A stretch of 64,000 nt of DNA from JBJKSO01 sp046703825 (GCA_046703825.1 JBJKSO010000086.1:35718-99717), one strand, 5' to 3'; positions 24,912-34,010 are shown, numbered from the stretch's first letter. A program made the numbers and translations. The notes: generated from the letters alone by a model not told the origin.

Positions 24912-27464
24912 TTGCTTAGCCACGAAATCCGCTCACGTTTTCTCGAGTACTTCGAGGGACTGGGCCACCTGCGCATCCCCAGTGCTTCGCTGGTTCCCCG
25001 GGACGATCCGAGCATGCTGCTGGTGGACGCGGGCATGGTGCCGTTCAAACCGTTCTTTCTCGGGTTGCGGCCACCTCCGGCGCTGCGGCTGACGTCGTGT
25101 CAGAAGGCGCTGCGCACGACCGACATCGAGGATGTCGGCGACGCCTCCCACGACACCTTCTTCGAGATGCTGGGCAACTTCACGTTCGGCGACTACTTCA
25201 AAGCCGAGGCGATCGAGTTCGCGTACCTTCTGGCCACCCAGGGGTTCCAGCTGCCGCCGGACCGCCTGTTCTTCAGCGTCCACCCCTCCGACTCAGTTTC
25301 CCGGGAGTTGTGGCGGCAGGTGGCGCGGGTTGGAGACGATCGCATCGTCGCGCTCGAGGACAACTTCTGGCAGGCGGGGCCGGTGGGCCCCTGCGGGGTC
25401 GACAGCGAGCTGTACTACGACCTGGGCGAGCAGTTCGCGGCCGGCCCCGACGATCGGCCGGGAGCTGGCCCCCGCTATCTCGAATTCTGGAATCTGGTAT
25501 TCATGGATTCCGAGCGGCTCGAAGATGGCCGCACTGTCCCGCTGGAGCGCCCAGGTGTCGACACCGGTCTCGGCCTGGAGCGGATGGCGATGATCCTTCA
25601 GGGCCGGAGTTCGATCTACGACACCGACCTCTTCGCACCGCTGCTGGAGGAGTTCTTGGGCCGCTCCCAGGCGGACCTTGGCCGACAAGAACGGGAGCGG
25701 CATCTGCGCATCCTCGCGGACCACACCCGCGCCGCCTGCATGCTGATCTGCGACGGGGTGGTGCCGGGCAATCAGGGCCGTGGCTACGTGCTGCGCCGCC
25801 TGCTGCGGCGGGCGCTGGTCAGCGCCCGGGGCCTCGACCTCCAGGGGGGCCTGGCACCCGCGGTGGCCACGGTGGAGCAGATCCTGGCCCCCCAGTACCC
25901 GGAGCTGGCCCCAGCGCGCGAGCACATCGTCGCCGCCATCACCCAGGAGGAGGAGCGTTTCGAGGAAACTCGCGCCCGCGGCATCGAGCACTTCGAGCAG
26001 GCCGCGGGCCGGGCAGCCGCTGGCGTCATCTCCGGGGCTGACACGTTTCGCCTCCATGACACCTACGGCTTCCCGGTGGAGCTGACCGTGGACCTCGCTG
26101 CCAGCCGGGGCCTGGCGGTGGACCGGGCCGGGTTTGGCCGCCTGTTGGAGGAGCAGCGCGAGCGGGCCCGGCTCAGCCGCGAGGCGCTGCCTTCGGCCGC
26201 CGGGCCCGACTGGCCCGCCAGCCGGTTCGTCGGCTACGACCAGCTGGAGGTGGATGCCCAGGTGCTGATGATCGCCCGGGCTGGCGGGGTATGCGACGAG
26301 GCTCTCCCGGGCGAGTCGGTCGAGGTGGTCCTGGACCAAACCCCGTTCTACGCCGAGGGCGGCGGACAGATGGGAGACCGGGGCCTTCTCAGTTGGGAAG
26401 GGGGTAAGGCGTCGGTGGTAGATACCCAAGCCGCCGGCCAGGAAACCCGGGTGCAGCGCTGCCGGATCGAGCAGGGCCGGCTCGCCGCCGGGGCGCGCCT
26501 GACCGCGCGGGTCGACGTTCACCGCCGCCAGGGCAGCGCTGCCCACCACTCGGCGACGCATCTGCTCAATGCCGCCCTGAGACGTACTTTGGGACCGGGG
26601 GTGGTACAGCGGGGATCCCTGGTCGGTCCCGACCACGCGACCTTCGACTTCTCCTGGCCCGCGGCTATGACCGAGGAGCAGATCACCGCCGCCGAGCGGC
26701 TCGTGAACGGGGCGGTCCGTCAGGACCTGGAGCGCCGGATCGACCACCTGAGCATGGCGCAGGCTCGCGCCGCTGGGGCCTTGGCTCTCCCCGACGAGGC
26801 TTACTCCGAATCGGTCCGGGTGGTGAGCTTCGGCGACTTCTCCAAGGAGCTCTGTGGCGGCACCCACGTGGAACGGGCAGGTCAGATCGGCGCGGTCATC
26901 CTGGTCGGCGAGCGCAGCATCGGCGCCGGGGTGCGCCGACTCGAACTGCTGGCCGGCCCCGCGGCGGAGCTGTGGTGGGAGGAGCAGCGGCAGGTGGTCC
27001 AGCAGGTGTCCCGAGCGCTGCGGAGCGGGCCGGCAGAGGCGGTCTCCCGGCTGGAGAGTCTCCAGCAGCGGGTGCGCCAGCTGGAGCGCCAGCTCCGGGA
27101 GGGGCGGCGCCAGGAGGGGGCCGCGGGATGGCAGCGGGAGCAGCTGGATGGCGTCGTCCTCGCCATCGAGGACGTGGCCGATCTCCTGGATCGGCGCGAG
27201 TTGCTCCAGCACGCGGACCGACTGGTGACCGACGCCGACGTGGGGGCCGCCCTGGTGCTGGCCGGCGGCCGGTTGGCCCTTAAACTCTCCGCAGATTTGG
27301 TGTCCAGGGGACTGCACGCGGGCCGGCTGGCGGCGGCCGCTTGCGGAGAGGCCGGAGGCAAAGGTGGGGGGAACGATCAGCTCGGCATGGGCGGGGTTCC
27401 TAGAGACGGGCACCCTGCGGTGCTGCAGGCGGTGCGCAAGCTGCTGCTGGACGCGCGCGGGTGA
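24912..27464 (+). CDS. alaS: alanyl-tRNA synthetase
   Basis: Class II synthetase with editing; 850 residues. The catalytic core starts EIRSRFLEYFEGLGHLRIPS and includes DDPSMLLVDAGMVPFKPFF and the DASHDTFFEMLGNFTFGDYF region (DTFFEMLGNFTFGDYF). The editing/zinc site shows HHSATH (545-550) and CGGTH (648-652). The C-terminal C-Ala domain ends GGNDQLGMGG. TTG 24912 follows AGAGG at about 8 nt; a TAGAAT box at 24883-24888 is a good -10 giving a leader of about 17 nt. It begins an operon continuing to mltG, and its TGA overlaps the next GTG by 4 nt. Confidence 0.96.
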   Translation: MLSHEIRSRFLEYFEGLGHLRIPSASLVPRDDPSMLLVDAGMVPFKPFFLGLRPPPALRLTSCQKALRTTDIEDVGDASHDTFFEMLGNFTFGDYFKAEAIEFAYLLATQGFQLPPDRLFFSVHPSDSVSRELWRQVARVGDDRIVALEDNFWQAGPVGPCGVDSELYYDLGEQFAAGPDDRPGAGPRYLEFWNLVFMDSERLEDGRTVPLERPGVDTGLGLERMAMILQGRSSIYDTDLFAPLLEEFLGRSQADLGRQERERHLRILADHTRAACMLICDGVVPGNQGRGYVLRRLLRRALVSARGLDLQGGLAPAVATVEQILAPQYPELAPAREHIVAAITQEEERFEETRARGIEHFEQAAGRAAAGVISGADTFRLHDTYGFPVELTVDLAASRGLAVDRAGFGRLLEEQRERARLSREALPSAAGPDWPASRFVGYDQLEVDAQVLMIARAGGVCDEALPGESVEVVLDQTPFYAEGGGQMGDRGLLSWEGGKASVVDTQAAGQETRVQRCRIEQGRLAAGARLTARVDVHRRQGSAAHHSATHLLNAALRRTLGPGVVQRGSLVGPDHATFDFSWPAAMTEEQITAAERLVNGAVRQDLERRIDHLSMAQARAAGALALPDEAYSESVRVVSFGDFSKELCGGTHVERAGQIGAVILVGERSIGAGVRRLELLAGPAAELWWEEQRQVVQQVSRALRSGPAEAVSRLESLQQRVRQLERQLREGRRQEGAAGWQREQLDGVVLAIEDVADLLDRRELLQHADRLVTDADVGAALVLAGGRLALKLSADLVSRGLHAGRLAAAACGEAGGKGGGNDQLGMGGVPRDGHPAVLQAVRKLLLDARG

Positions 27465-28747
27465 CTGAGGTAGCCGCCGTGTCCTCGCCACCGACCGCCG
27501 CCCGGCGCGTGCAGCGTGCGCACGTGACAGCGCTGGACATTGGCACCCAGGTGATCAAGGCGCTGGTGGTCAAGAAGGAGGGCCCCCAGGCGATCGTCCT
27601 GGGGGTGGGTCGGGCGGAGCAGGGCCCGGGCACTCCCGGCGAGTCCAGCGCCTCCGAGTTGGAATCGATCATCGAGGGCTGCCACACGGCTCTGGAGGCG
27701 GCCGAGGACATGGCCGAGGTGATCCCCACCAGGACCGTGGTGGGGATCGGCGGCCCGAGCGTACGGGCGATGAGCAGTTCCTCGACCCGGATGCGCGGCC
27801 GGCCTCATGACCGCCTCTCCCGCCGGGAGATCGACGATCAGGTCGCGGCGATACAACGCCGGGCAATCCGGGACGCCGAGGCCAGCCTTCGTGAGGACAC
27901 CAGCTACTCCGGCGACGGGCTCCGACTGGTGCACTCGTCGATCACGGCGGCGGTGGTGGACGGCCAGCCGGTGTCCGACCCACTTCGCTACCAGGGCCAG
28001 AAGGTGGAGCTCACGGTCTTCAACACCTTTGCGCCCGAAGGCCAGTGCGTCGCCCTTGAGGAGATCGCCCAGGCGCTGGACCTGGAACTGCTGCAGATCG
28101 TGGCCGAGCCGTACGCCGTGGCGCGCCTCGCCTCCACCCCGGAAGTCTTGGAGAGCGGCGGCATCTTCATCGACATCGGCGCGCGCACCACCACCGTGAG
28201 CCTGGTGCGGGGCGGCGCCCTGGAGTCCACCCGCATGTTCGAGCTGGGCGGCCGTGCCTTCACCCGCAAGCTCTCCCACGATCTCGAACTCTCGCTCCCT
28301 CTCGCCGAGGGTTTGAAGCTGCGCCATACGGCGGGACTGCTGGGCGGCGAGGAGCGCGCCCGGGTCCGGCGGGCGATGGGGGAGTCTGCCGAGGTGTTGG
28401 CCCAGGGCATCGCCCTGGTGCTCCATGAGATGGCCGGCAGTCAGCCCCTGCCCACTTCGGTGCGAATGTGTGGCGGCGGCTGCTTGGTGCCGGAGGTGCT
28501 AGAGCAGCTGACCGTCCTGCGCTGGACGGAGTACTTGCCATTCTTGCAGCAACCGCACTTCGTGCGGCTGCAGCCCGAAGACCTCGGCGCGGTGCACGAC
28601 ACCACCGGGCTGCTCAGTTCCACCGCGGATGTGACGCCGATGGGACTTGCCTACCAGGGATCATGTGAGGTGGAGGAGGAGCCGGCCCCCGGATCGGCTC
28701 CCTTTGAGGACATGCTGCGCAAACTGAGCAAGGCAATTCGTGGATAG
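27461..28747 (+). CDS. PilM/FtsA-like actin-fold protein
   Basis: 428 residues of the actin/HSP70-type fold. Phosphate-1 is TALDIGTQVIKALVV (about 23-37), a 1C/SHS2-like insert follows (VVGIGGPSVRAMSSSS), phosphate-2 is GIFIDIGARTTTVSLV, and then FELGGRAFTRKL and the adenosine motif RMCGGGCLVPEV. Such proteins act at the inner membrane as type IV pilus platform (PilM) or division (FtsA) components. It is coupled to alaS by a 4-bp overlap and followed by a membrane protein with a large cytoplasmic N-terminus; a prepilin-type peptidase is 3 kb downstream. That favours a pilus or surface-assembly role over division, but this is inference. Confidence 0.8.
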   Translation: MTEVAAVSSPPTAARRVQRAHVTALDIGTQVIKALVVKKEGPQAIVLGVGRAEQGPGTPGESSASELESIIEGCHTALEAAEDMAEVIPTRTVVGIGGPSVRAMSSSSTRMRGRPHDRLSRREIDDQVAAIQRRAIRDAEASLREDTSYSGDGLRLVHSSITAAVVDGQPVSDPLRYQGQKVELTVFNTFAPEGQCVALEEIAQALDLELLQIVAEPYAVARLASTPEVLESGGIFIDIGARTTTVSLVRGGALESTRMFELGGRAFTRKLSHDLELSLPLAEGLKLRHTAGLLGGEERARVRRAMGESAEVLAQGIALVLHEMAGSQPLPTSVRMCGGGCLVPEVLEQLTVLRWTEYLPFLQQPHFVRLQPEDLGAVHDTTGLLSSTADVTPMGLAYQGSCEVEEEPAPGSAPFEDMLRKLSKAIRG

Positions 28748-28773
28748 GCACGAGCAGAAGGCGGTGAGCTGAC

Positions 28774-30462
28774 GTGGCCAAGATGCTCTACGTCGAGCCC
28801 AACGACGAGATCACCGATCTCGTCGATCGCATCCGGCGCGCGGACGAAGAACGTGACCTGGTCTTCGTGGTGCCTCCGGAAGGCCGGGTGCTGCGCTCGC
28901 CGCTGGACATGCAGCTGCTGATGCAGTATGCCCGGGGGTTTCAGAAGCGGACCGCGATTGTCTCGGCGGACCCACAGGTCCAGTCGCTGGCTATGCGGGT
29001 CGGGTTCCCGACCTTCAGCTCTCTGGCGCGATTGGAGCAGGGGGCGCCTCTGGCGGGCGCCCCCGCCGCCGCCGCGACCCTGCCGGTGACCACCGGGATC
29101 GCGACCGCCACCATCCCCGAACCCCGGGAAGTGGTGGCACACAACGGTTCCACCGCTCTGGCGCCCCCGCCGCCGCGGGTGGCACCGGCCACGAGGTCCG
29201 CCCCTGCTTCGGGGGGTGGTGGTGGCCGCTGGTGGGCGACTCGGCGCGCACGCAACATCGGCCTGATTGCGGGAGGCACCATCTTCCTGCTTGGCCTGCT
29301 GAGCGTTCTCTTCATTTTGCCGACCGCAACTGTCACCGTATCCGTGCAAGCCCACCGGATCAACGACAGCGTGACTTTGCAGGGGAGTCAGGGCGCGAGT
29401 GCTGGCAACACCCTCGACCAGTTCTCAGCGGTGCCGCTGCAGACCCCGACGGCACAAGCGCAGTTCCAGGTGAGTCCCAGCGGGACCAAAGTGGTCCCGG
29501 CGGTGCAGGCGACCGGGACCATAGACATGTGCACCAACGGGCCCGGCGCCGTTTTCACTTTTGGGCCAAGTCAGCCAGAGTTCCAGGCGACGCAGGGTGT
29601 CGACTTCACAACTACCGCGAGCGGGCAGCAGTCGGCCTACAACTGCAAGGCAGTCGCTGCGGGAACCGAGCCCGCGCTGGCGGTGCCGGTTACGGCAGAT
29701 TCTGCCCTTACGGTTGGGAGCAAAGGCAATGTCGCTGCAAGCCAGACCTGGACTTGGACCAACCAGTCGGGTAGCGCACAAGTGCAACCATCCGGGGCGA
29801 GCTTTGTCTTGTCCAATCCCGCCGCCATGACGGGCGGACAGGACGCCTACACCCAGACCATCTTCACCAGCTCCGACGTGGCTTCGGCGCAAGCGCAGCA
29901 GCAGCGGGATGCGGCTCAACTGACCACAAAGGTTGAGAAAGAGCTGAAGGCAGCTGCCAAGGGCATGGTCATTGCACAGGACTCCAGCGGCAACGGGATT
30001 CAACTGACCACCAACAATCCGACCCTTCCCACCGCCGGCCAGGTGGGCTCGCCCCAGACGCTGACGGTCAGCGTGAGCGCCGCCGCCACTGCGTACAGTC
30101 CCAAGGCGGCCAAGGCGGCTGAGCTGGCGGACCTCAAGTCGAAGGTCCCCCACGACGGCGAATTACTGGCCAATCCGCAGATCGGCACGCCGCATGTCGT
30201 CGCCGCCGGTCCCGGGGGCAACATCACGCTGAGCGGCAGCGCCGTCGGGTACTGGGCTCCAAAACTGAACCTGGCTCCCTATGCGGGTAAGCTCACGTTC
30301 ATGAGCCCGAGCGCCGCCAAGAACTTTTTGCTCTCGCGAGTCCCCGGATCGGCGCGGGTGCAGATCAAGCAGTCTCCCTTCGGACTCCCCTGGCTGCCGC
30401 TGCTGTCGTCTCGGCTCCACCTGGTGCGCGTATCCACGCTCTCGAGGACAGGCGCTGGCTGA
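28774..30462 (+). CDS. large membrane-anchored protein with cytoplasmic alpha/beta head
   Basis: 562 residues in three parts. An N-terminal cytoplasmic alpha/beta domain (about 1-90: KMLYVEPNDEITDLVDRI, DLVFVVPPEGRVL, RTAIVSADPQVQSLAMRVG) and a Pro/Ala-rich linker precede one membrane helix (about 161-183) and about 375 outer residues rich in Thr, Ser and Ala. Similar layouts occur in proteins annotated as baseplate J/gp47-like, but I cannot confirm a baseplate fold. GTG 28774 follows GGTGAG. Placed right after a PilM-like actin-fold gene, its head could be the docking partner, as PilN is for PilM. Function is unknown. Confidence 0.65.
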   Translation: MAKMLYVEPNDEITDLVDRIRRADEERDLVFVVPPEGRVLRSPLDMQLLMQYARGFQKRTAIVSADPQVQSLAMRVGFPTFSSLARLEQGAPLAGAPAAAATLPVTTGIATATIPEPREVVAHNGSTALAPPPPRVAPATRSAPASGGGGGRWWATRRARNIGLIAGGTIFLLGLLSVLFILPTATVTVSVQAHRINDSVTLQGSQGASAGNTLDQFSAVPLQTPTAQAQFQVSPSGTKVVPAVQATGTIDMCTNGPGAVFTFGPSQPEFQATQGVDFTTTASGQQSAYNCKAVAAGTEPALAVPVTADSALTVGSKGNVAASQTWTWTNQSGSAQVQPSGASFVLSNPAAMTGGQDAYTQTIFTSSDVASAQAQQQRDAAQLTTKVEKELKAAAKGMVIAQDSSGNGIQLTTNNPTLPTAGQVGSPQTLTVSVSAAATAYSPKAAKAAELADLKSKVPHDGELLANPQIGTPHVVAAGPGGNITLSGSAVGYWAPKLNLAPYAGKLTFMSPSAAKNFLLSRVPGSARVQIKQSPFGLPWLPLLSSRLHLVRVSTLSRTGAG

Positions 30463-30493
30463 GCGCCGGGGGAGGGTCGCCGGCGGCCGTCTG

Positions 30494-30910
30494 ATGGCCA
30501 TAGACCCCGGGCGGGTCCGTGTCGGCGTCGCGCTCACCGATCCCGAGCGCAGGATCGCCCAACCCCACGCCACCATCGACAGAAGGCGTCCCGGGGGACT
30601 GCTGGCCAGCATCTGCCAGCTGATCCGTGACCAGGAGGTGGGAGGAGTAGTGGTGGGCCTGCCTTTGCAGCTGGACGGAAGCCAGGGGGACGAGGCCTTG
30701 GCCGCCCGGGAGCTCGGGCGGGAGATCCACGACCGGACCGGGTTGCCGGTTGACTTCCTGGATGAGCGCCTGACCACCAGGCAAGCGGAGCGCTCGCTGG
30801 TTGCTGCCGGCGTCAGCCGCCGCCGCCGCCGCGAGGTCGGGGATCGTGTGGCCGCCGCCCTCATCCTGGAGTCCGCGCTCGCTAGTCGGCGAGGTCCGGC
30901 GTCTAGGTGA
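30494..30910 (+). CDS. ruvX: RuvX/YqgF-family RNase H-fold nuclease
   Basis: 138 residues. The family has roles in pre-16S rRNA processing and is a Holliday-junction resolvase homologue. MAIDPGRVRVGVALTDP holds the first acidic residue; VVVGLPLQLDGSQG and LDERLTTRQAE hold the other conserved acidic sites; the C-terminal DRVAAALILES holds the last Asp. The start is slightly awkward: family members have a few residues before AIDPG, and the in-frame codons before ATG 30494 (GGC CGT CTG) read like that missing strand, but no ATG/GTG/TTG precedes. alaS-ruvX-mltG order is conserved in Firmicutes. It overlaps mltG by 4 nt. Confidence 0.92.
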   Translation: MAIDPGRVRVGVALTDPERRIAQPHATIDRRRPGGLLASICQLIRDQEVGGVVVGLPLQLDGSQGDEALAARELGREIHDRTGLPVDFLDERLTTRQAERSLVAAGVSRRRRREVGDRVAAALILESALASRRGPASR

Positions 30911-31923
30911 GGCGTTGGCTGGCGGTGCTGCTGGCGCTGGTGGTGGTGGTGGCCGCCGCCGGCGTAGCGCTGGCCCTGGTCGCTCGCAGTGAGCTGGGTC
31001 CGGTGCAGTCCTCGCAAACCCGCCAGGTCCTGGTCACCGTGAAGAAGGGGGAGTCGCTCAACCAGGTGGTCGCCACCTTGGGCAGCGAGAACTTGATCCG
31101 CAGCCAGTTCTTCTTCAAGCTCTACGCGGACACCAAGGGTCTCGGCGCCAAACTCCGCGCTGGCCACTTCTTTTTGGACCGGGGCATGGGCGCCTCCGAG
31201 GTGGTCAACGTGCTGAGCGGGCCGCCCCAAACCGTCGGGATCCGGGTCACCATCCCCGACGGTCTGCGGGCGCAGCAGGAGGCGGCGGTGCTGCAGAAGC
31301 AGGGGCTCTTCTCTCAGAGCGCGTACCTAGCCCAGGTCAAGTCGGCTCACTTCTCCAACATCGCAGCGCTGCCGGGGGCGCCGGCGGGCGCCTCCTGGGA
31401 GGGGATGGCCTTCGGTGACACCTACCAGGTGAGCCCGTCTGTCACTCCCCGCCAGTTCCTGCAGGTGCAGCTCCAGGACTTCAACCGGCGGTTGCGCCAG
31501 CGGATCACCGCGGGTGCGGGGAAGGTTGGCCTCAATCCCTACCAGGTGCTGACCCTGGCCTCGATCGTGTCGGCCGAGGCGAGCAATCCCAAAGATCAGC
31601 ATCTCATTGCCGGCGTCTTCTACAACCGACTCCGAATTGGCATGCCCCTGCAGAGCGACGTGACCGTGCTCTACGCACAAGCGGTGGCGGGTCAGGCCAA
31701 CGCACCCTTCAACTCCAAGTTCAACTCCCCCTACAACACCTACCTGCACCCGGGGCTGCCTCCCGGGCCGATCGACAGCCCGGGAGTTTCCGCGGTCCTG
31801 GCGGCGTTGCAGCCGACCAGCAGCAACTACCTCTACTTCGTGGCGCTTCCCAACGGAAAGGTGCTGTACGCGGTAACCGCCGCGCAGCACCAGCAGCAGG
31901 TGCAGCAGGCCGGCCTGGGATGA
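30907..31923 (+). CDS. mltG: MltG/YceG-like endolytic murein transglycosylase homologue
   Basis: 338 residues: an N-terminal membrane anchor (about 5-26), a LysM-like region (VTVKKGESLNQVV), then the YceG domain with VTIPDGLRAQQEAAVL, FYNRLRIGMPLQSDVTVLYA and YLHPGLPPGPIDSPG. The family cleaves nascent glycan strands and ends chain growth. The active-site segment, normally LASIVExE, reads LASIVSAEA: the first Glu (which I take to be the catalytic one, E218 in E. coli) is Ser222, while the second Glu (E224) remains. Activity is therefore uncertain. GTG 30907 overlaps ruvX by 4 nt. Confidence 0.9.
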   Translation: MRRWLAVLLALVVVVAAAGVALALVARSELGPVQSSQTRQVLVTVKKGESLNQVVATLGSENLIRSQFFFKLYADTKGLGAKLRAGHFFLDRGMGASEVVNVLSGPPQTVGIRVTIPDGLRAQQEAAVLQKQGLFSQSAYLAQVKSAHFSNIAALPGAPAGASWEGMAFGDTYQVSPSVTPRQFLQVQLQDFNRRLRQRITAGAGKVGLNPYQVLTLASIVSAEASNPKDQHLIAGVFYNRLRIGMPLQSDVTVLYAQAVAGQANAPFNSKFNSPYNTYLHPGLPPGPIDSPGVSAVLAALQPTSSNYLYFVALPNGKVLYAVTAAQHQQQVQQAGLG

Positions 31924-31945
31924 GCTGGCCGGGTAGTGCCCGCCG

Positions 31946-32611
31946 TTGACCCCTCTGGAGATCGCCGGCTGGGGGGTCTTGGGAGGCGTGGGGGGCTTTC
32001 TCATGGGCCAGCTCTCCCTACGCCTCGAGGCGCTCGTGCGCGACCAGGATGCCAAGGTGCCCGACCGCGGCCACTACCTGGAGCTGTTCTTGCTGCCCGC
32101 GATGGGGGTGATCGGCTTTTTAGCCTTCGCCGCCCGTCAGGGCATGGGGGCCGGGCTGCTGGTCCACTCGCTCTGGATCCTGGTGCTGATCCAGATCTTC
32201 GGATTCGACCTCAAGCACCGGCTCATCCTCGACGTGGTCACCCTGCCCTCGCTGGTGCTGGCGGTGGGCCTCGCCACCATCAGCCCCGACCTCACGGTGC
32301 TGCGAGCCCTGTTCGGTGTCCTGGTCGGTGGCGGTGCCTTGCTGCCGTTTGCGCTGATCAGCGAGCTTTTCCACGGCGGCAGGGGCTTCGGCTGGGGGGA
32401 CGTCAAGCTGGGCATGTTGATCGGCGCGATCACTGGCATGAGCTTGAACTACGGGCAGCTTTACGCGCTGTGGGCTCTGATCGCCGGGGTGATCATCGGC
32501 GGGGTGGTGACGCTGCTGCTGCTGCTGAGCCGGCGCCTGCGGTTGCGGGACGCACTTCCCTACGGCCCGTTCCTGGTGCTGGGGGCGGGACTGATCCTCT
32601 ACTTCATGTAG
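31946..32611 (+). CDS. A24-family prepilin-type peptidase without methylase domain
   Basis: 221 residues with about seven membrane helices. The two catalytic Asp motifs are visible: FGFDLKHRLILD and GWGDVKLG. The N-terminal CxxC zinc/methylase part of full PilD enzymes is absent, so it is a peptidase-only form, as in archaeal preflagellin or Tad-type peptidases. It would process type IV pilin-like signal peptides at the membrane. It closes the operon holding the PilM-like gene. TTG 31946 is the start. Its 3' end overlaps the convergent HD-GYP gene by 8 bp. Confidence 0.85.
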   Translation: MTPLEIAGWGVLGGVGGFLMGQLSLRLEALVRDQDAKVPDRGHYLELFLLPAMGVIGFLAFAARQGMGAGLLVHSLWILVLIQIFGFDLKHRLILDVVTLPSLVLAVGLATISPDLTVLRALFGVLVGGGALLPFALISELFHGGRGFGWGDVKLGMLIGAITGMSLNYGQLYALWALIAGVIIGGVVTLLLLLSRRLRLRDALPYGPFLVLGAGLILYFM

Positions 32612-34010
32612 CGGAGGGCGCCGGTGCCAGCTCGGGTCGGTGGGTGGTCAGCAGCTCGCCCAAAGCCTCGATGGGCTCAGCCGCCAGCCGCAGGCCCTGC
32701 TCCGTGCGTAGCTCGGCCATCGCCTGGTCCAGGGTCATGGCCCGGCGGTAGGGGCGGTCGGTGGTGAGGGCGTCAAACACGTCCGCCACCGCCAGCAGGT
32801 TGGCGCCGAAGGGCATGTCCGGTCCCCGCAGGTGGCGGTGGTAGCCCGACCCGTCCAGCCGCTCGTGGTGCGCCGCTGCCATCTCGACCACGTCGTCCAG
32901 GGGCCACAGCGGTGCCAGGATCTCGTGGGTTATCGCAGGATGGCGCTGCATCGCCTCCATCTCCTCGGGAAGCAAGGGCCCGGCTTTGTCCAGAATCGAG
33001 TTGCTGATCGCCAGCTTGCCCAGGTCGTGGAGCAGGCCGGCCAACCCGATGCGGTCCTGCTCGGAGTCGCTGAAGCCCATCCGTTCGGCGGCGAAGCGCG
33101 CCACCGCGGCGGTCCGCGCGGAGTGGGTCGCCATCCAGGGCGACTTGGCGTCCACCACTGAGGCGAACACCTCGGCGACGCGGATGATCTCGTCGAGCGA
33201 CTCCAGGCTCAGCTGGTAGGGCACGTGGTTGAGCGAGGCGATGTGCTCGGGGTCGGAGATGGTCCCCAGTTCGGTCCAAAGCCGGTCCTCGCGAGCGTGG
33301 CCAAGCAGCGTGTCCACCAGCTTGGGGTCGAACCAGCGCCCCCGGCGCTGGCGGAGCATCGCCTCGGCGGCCCGGGCGCCACCGCGGCGCCAGAGGATCT
33401 CCACCGTCTGGGCCAGCAACGCGATCCGGGCCAGCACCGGGATCTGGTCGCCCTTGAGCCGGCGCGGGTAGCCGCTGCCGTCCCAGTGCTCGTCCAGCGC
33501 CGCCACCGCGGCGGCGGCGTCTCGGTCCCAACCCAGGCGGAGCATGAGCTCGGCGCCGCGCTCGGAGCGAGCTTGGATGAGTTCACTGACCAGGCCGCTG
33601 CCCTTGGTCCGGAGCGACACCATTTGCGCCATTCGCCGGGTGATCGGCGCGGCGGGGGCGGCCTGGCGCATGGTGACCAGCAGCGAGCGCCACTGGTTGT
33701 TCCAGTCCGTCACCTTGAGCTCGGCCTTGGTGGTGCGGTCGTCGGCACCGAACCAGCGGGCGACGCTGTAAGCGTTGGCTGAGCACCCCACGTCCTTGAG
33801 CAGCAGCGTGTAGTACAGGTTGTGCCGCTCGACCCGACCGAGACCGATCCACTCTCCCACCCGCATTCCCAGCCAGCAGGTGCGAATGGCATGGCCCATG
33901 GGCTCGCCCTCGGCGAGATCGAGTGCGCGGGAGAGGGAGGCAAGTACCAGCGAGCCGGCCAGACCGGCGGCCGGCTCGCGGCGCGGGCGGGGAAGGGCGG
34001 TGATGGCCAT
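32604..34010 (-). CDS. HD-GYP domain protein with tandem HD domains
   Basis: 468 residues. The C-terminal half is a complete HD-GYP phosphodiesterase-type domain: HSARTAAVARFAAERMG, LLHDLGKLAIS, QRHPAITHEIL, HHERLDGSGYHRHLRG and VADVFDALTTDRPYR. The Pro of GYP is His. The N-terminal half is a degenerate copy (HAIRTCWLGMRVGEWIGL, LLLKDVGCSANA, EHWDGSGYPRRL), which here keeps GYP. Such proteins usually hydrolyse c-di-GMP or related nucleotides; the substrate is not known. No sensor or receiver domain is attached. ATG 34010 has TAGGCT 8 nt before it; the frame continues upstream to 34136. It is the only minus-strand gene in this part. Confidence 0.87.
   Translation of the reverse strand: MAITALPRPRREPAAGLAGSLVLASLSRALDLAEGEPMGHAIRTCWLGMRVGEWIGLGRVERHNLYYTLLLKDVGCSANAYSVARWFGADDRTTKAELKVTDWNNQWRSLLVTMRQAAPAAPITRRMAQMVSLRTKGSGLVSELIQARSERGAELMLRLGWDRDAAAAVAALDEHWDGSGYPRRLKGDQIPVLARIALLAQTVEILWRRGGARAAEAMLRQRRGRWFDPKLVDTLLGHAREDRLWTELGTISDPEHIASLNHVPYQLSLESLDEIIRVAEVFASVVDAKSPWMATHSARTAAVARFAAERMGFSDSEQDRIGLAGLLHDLGKLAISNSILDKAGPLLPEEMEAMQRHPAITHEILAPLWPLDDVVEMAAAHHERLDGSGYHRHLRGPDMPFGANLLAVADVFDALTTDRPYRRAMTLDQAMAELRTEQGLRLAAEPIEALGELLTTHRPELAPAPSAT

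Noticed and set aside
25293..27491. Very long minus-strand open frame opposite alaS (732 codons), and similar ones opposite clpC, cysS, aspS and pheT
   Set aside because: They mirror real genes in a high-GC genome where antisense frames stay open by codon bias; none shows a protein motif.
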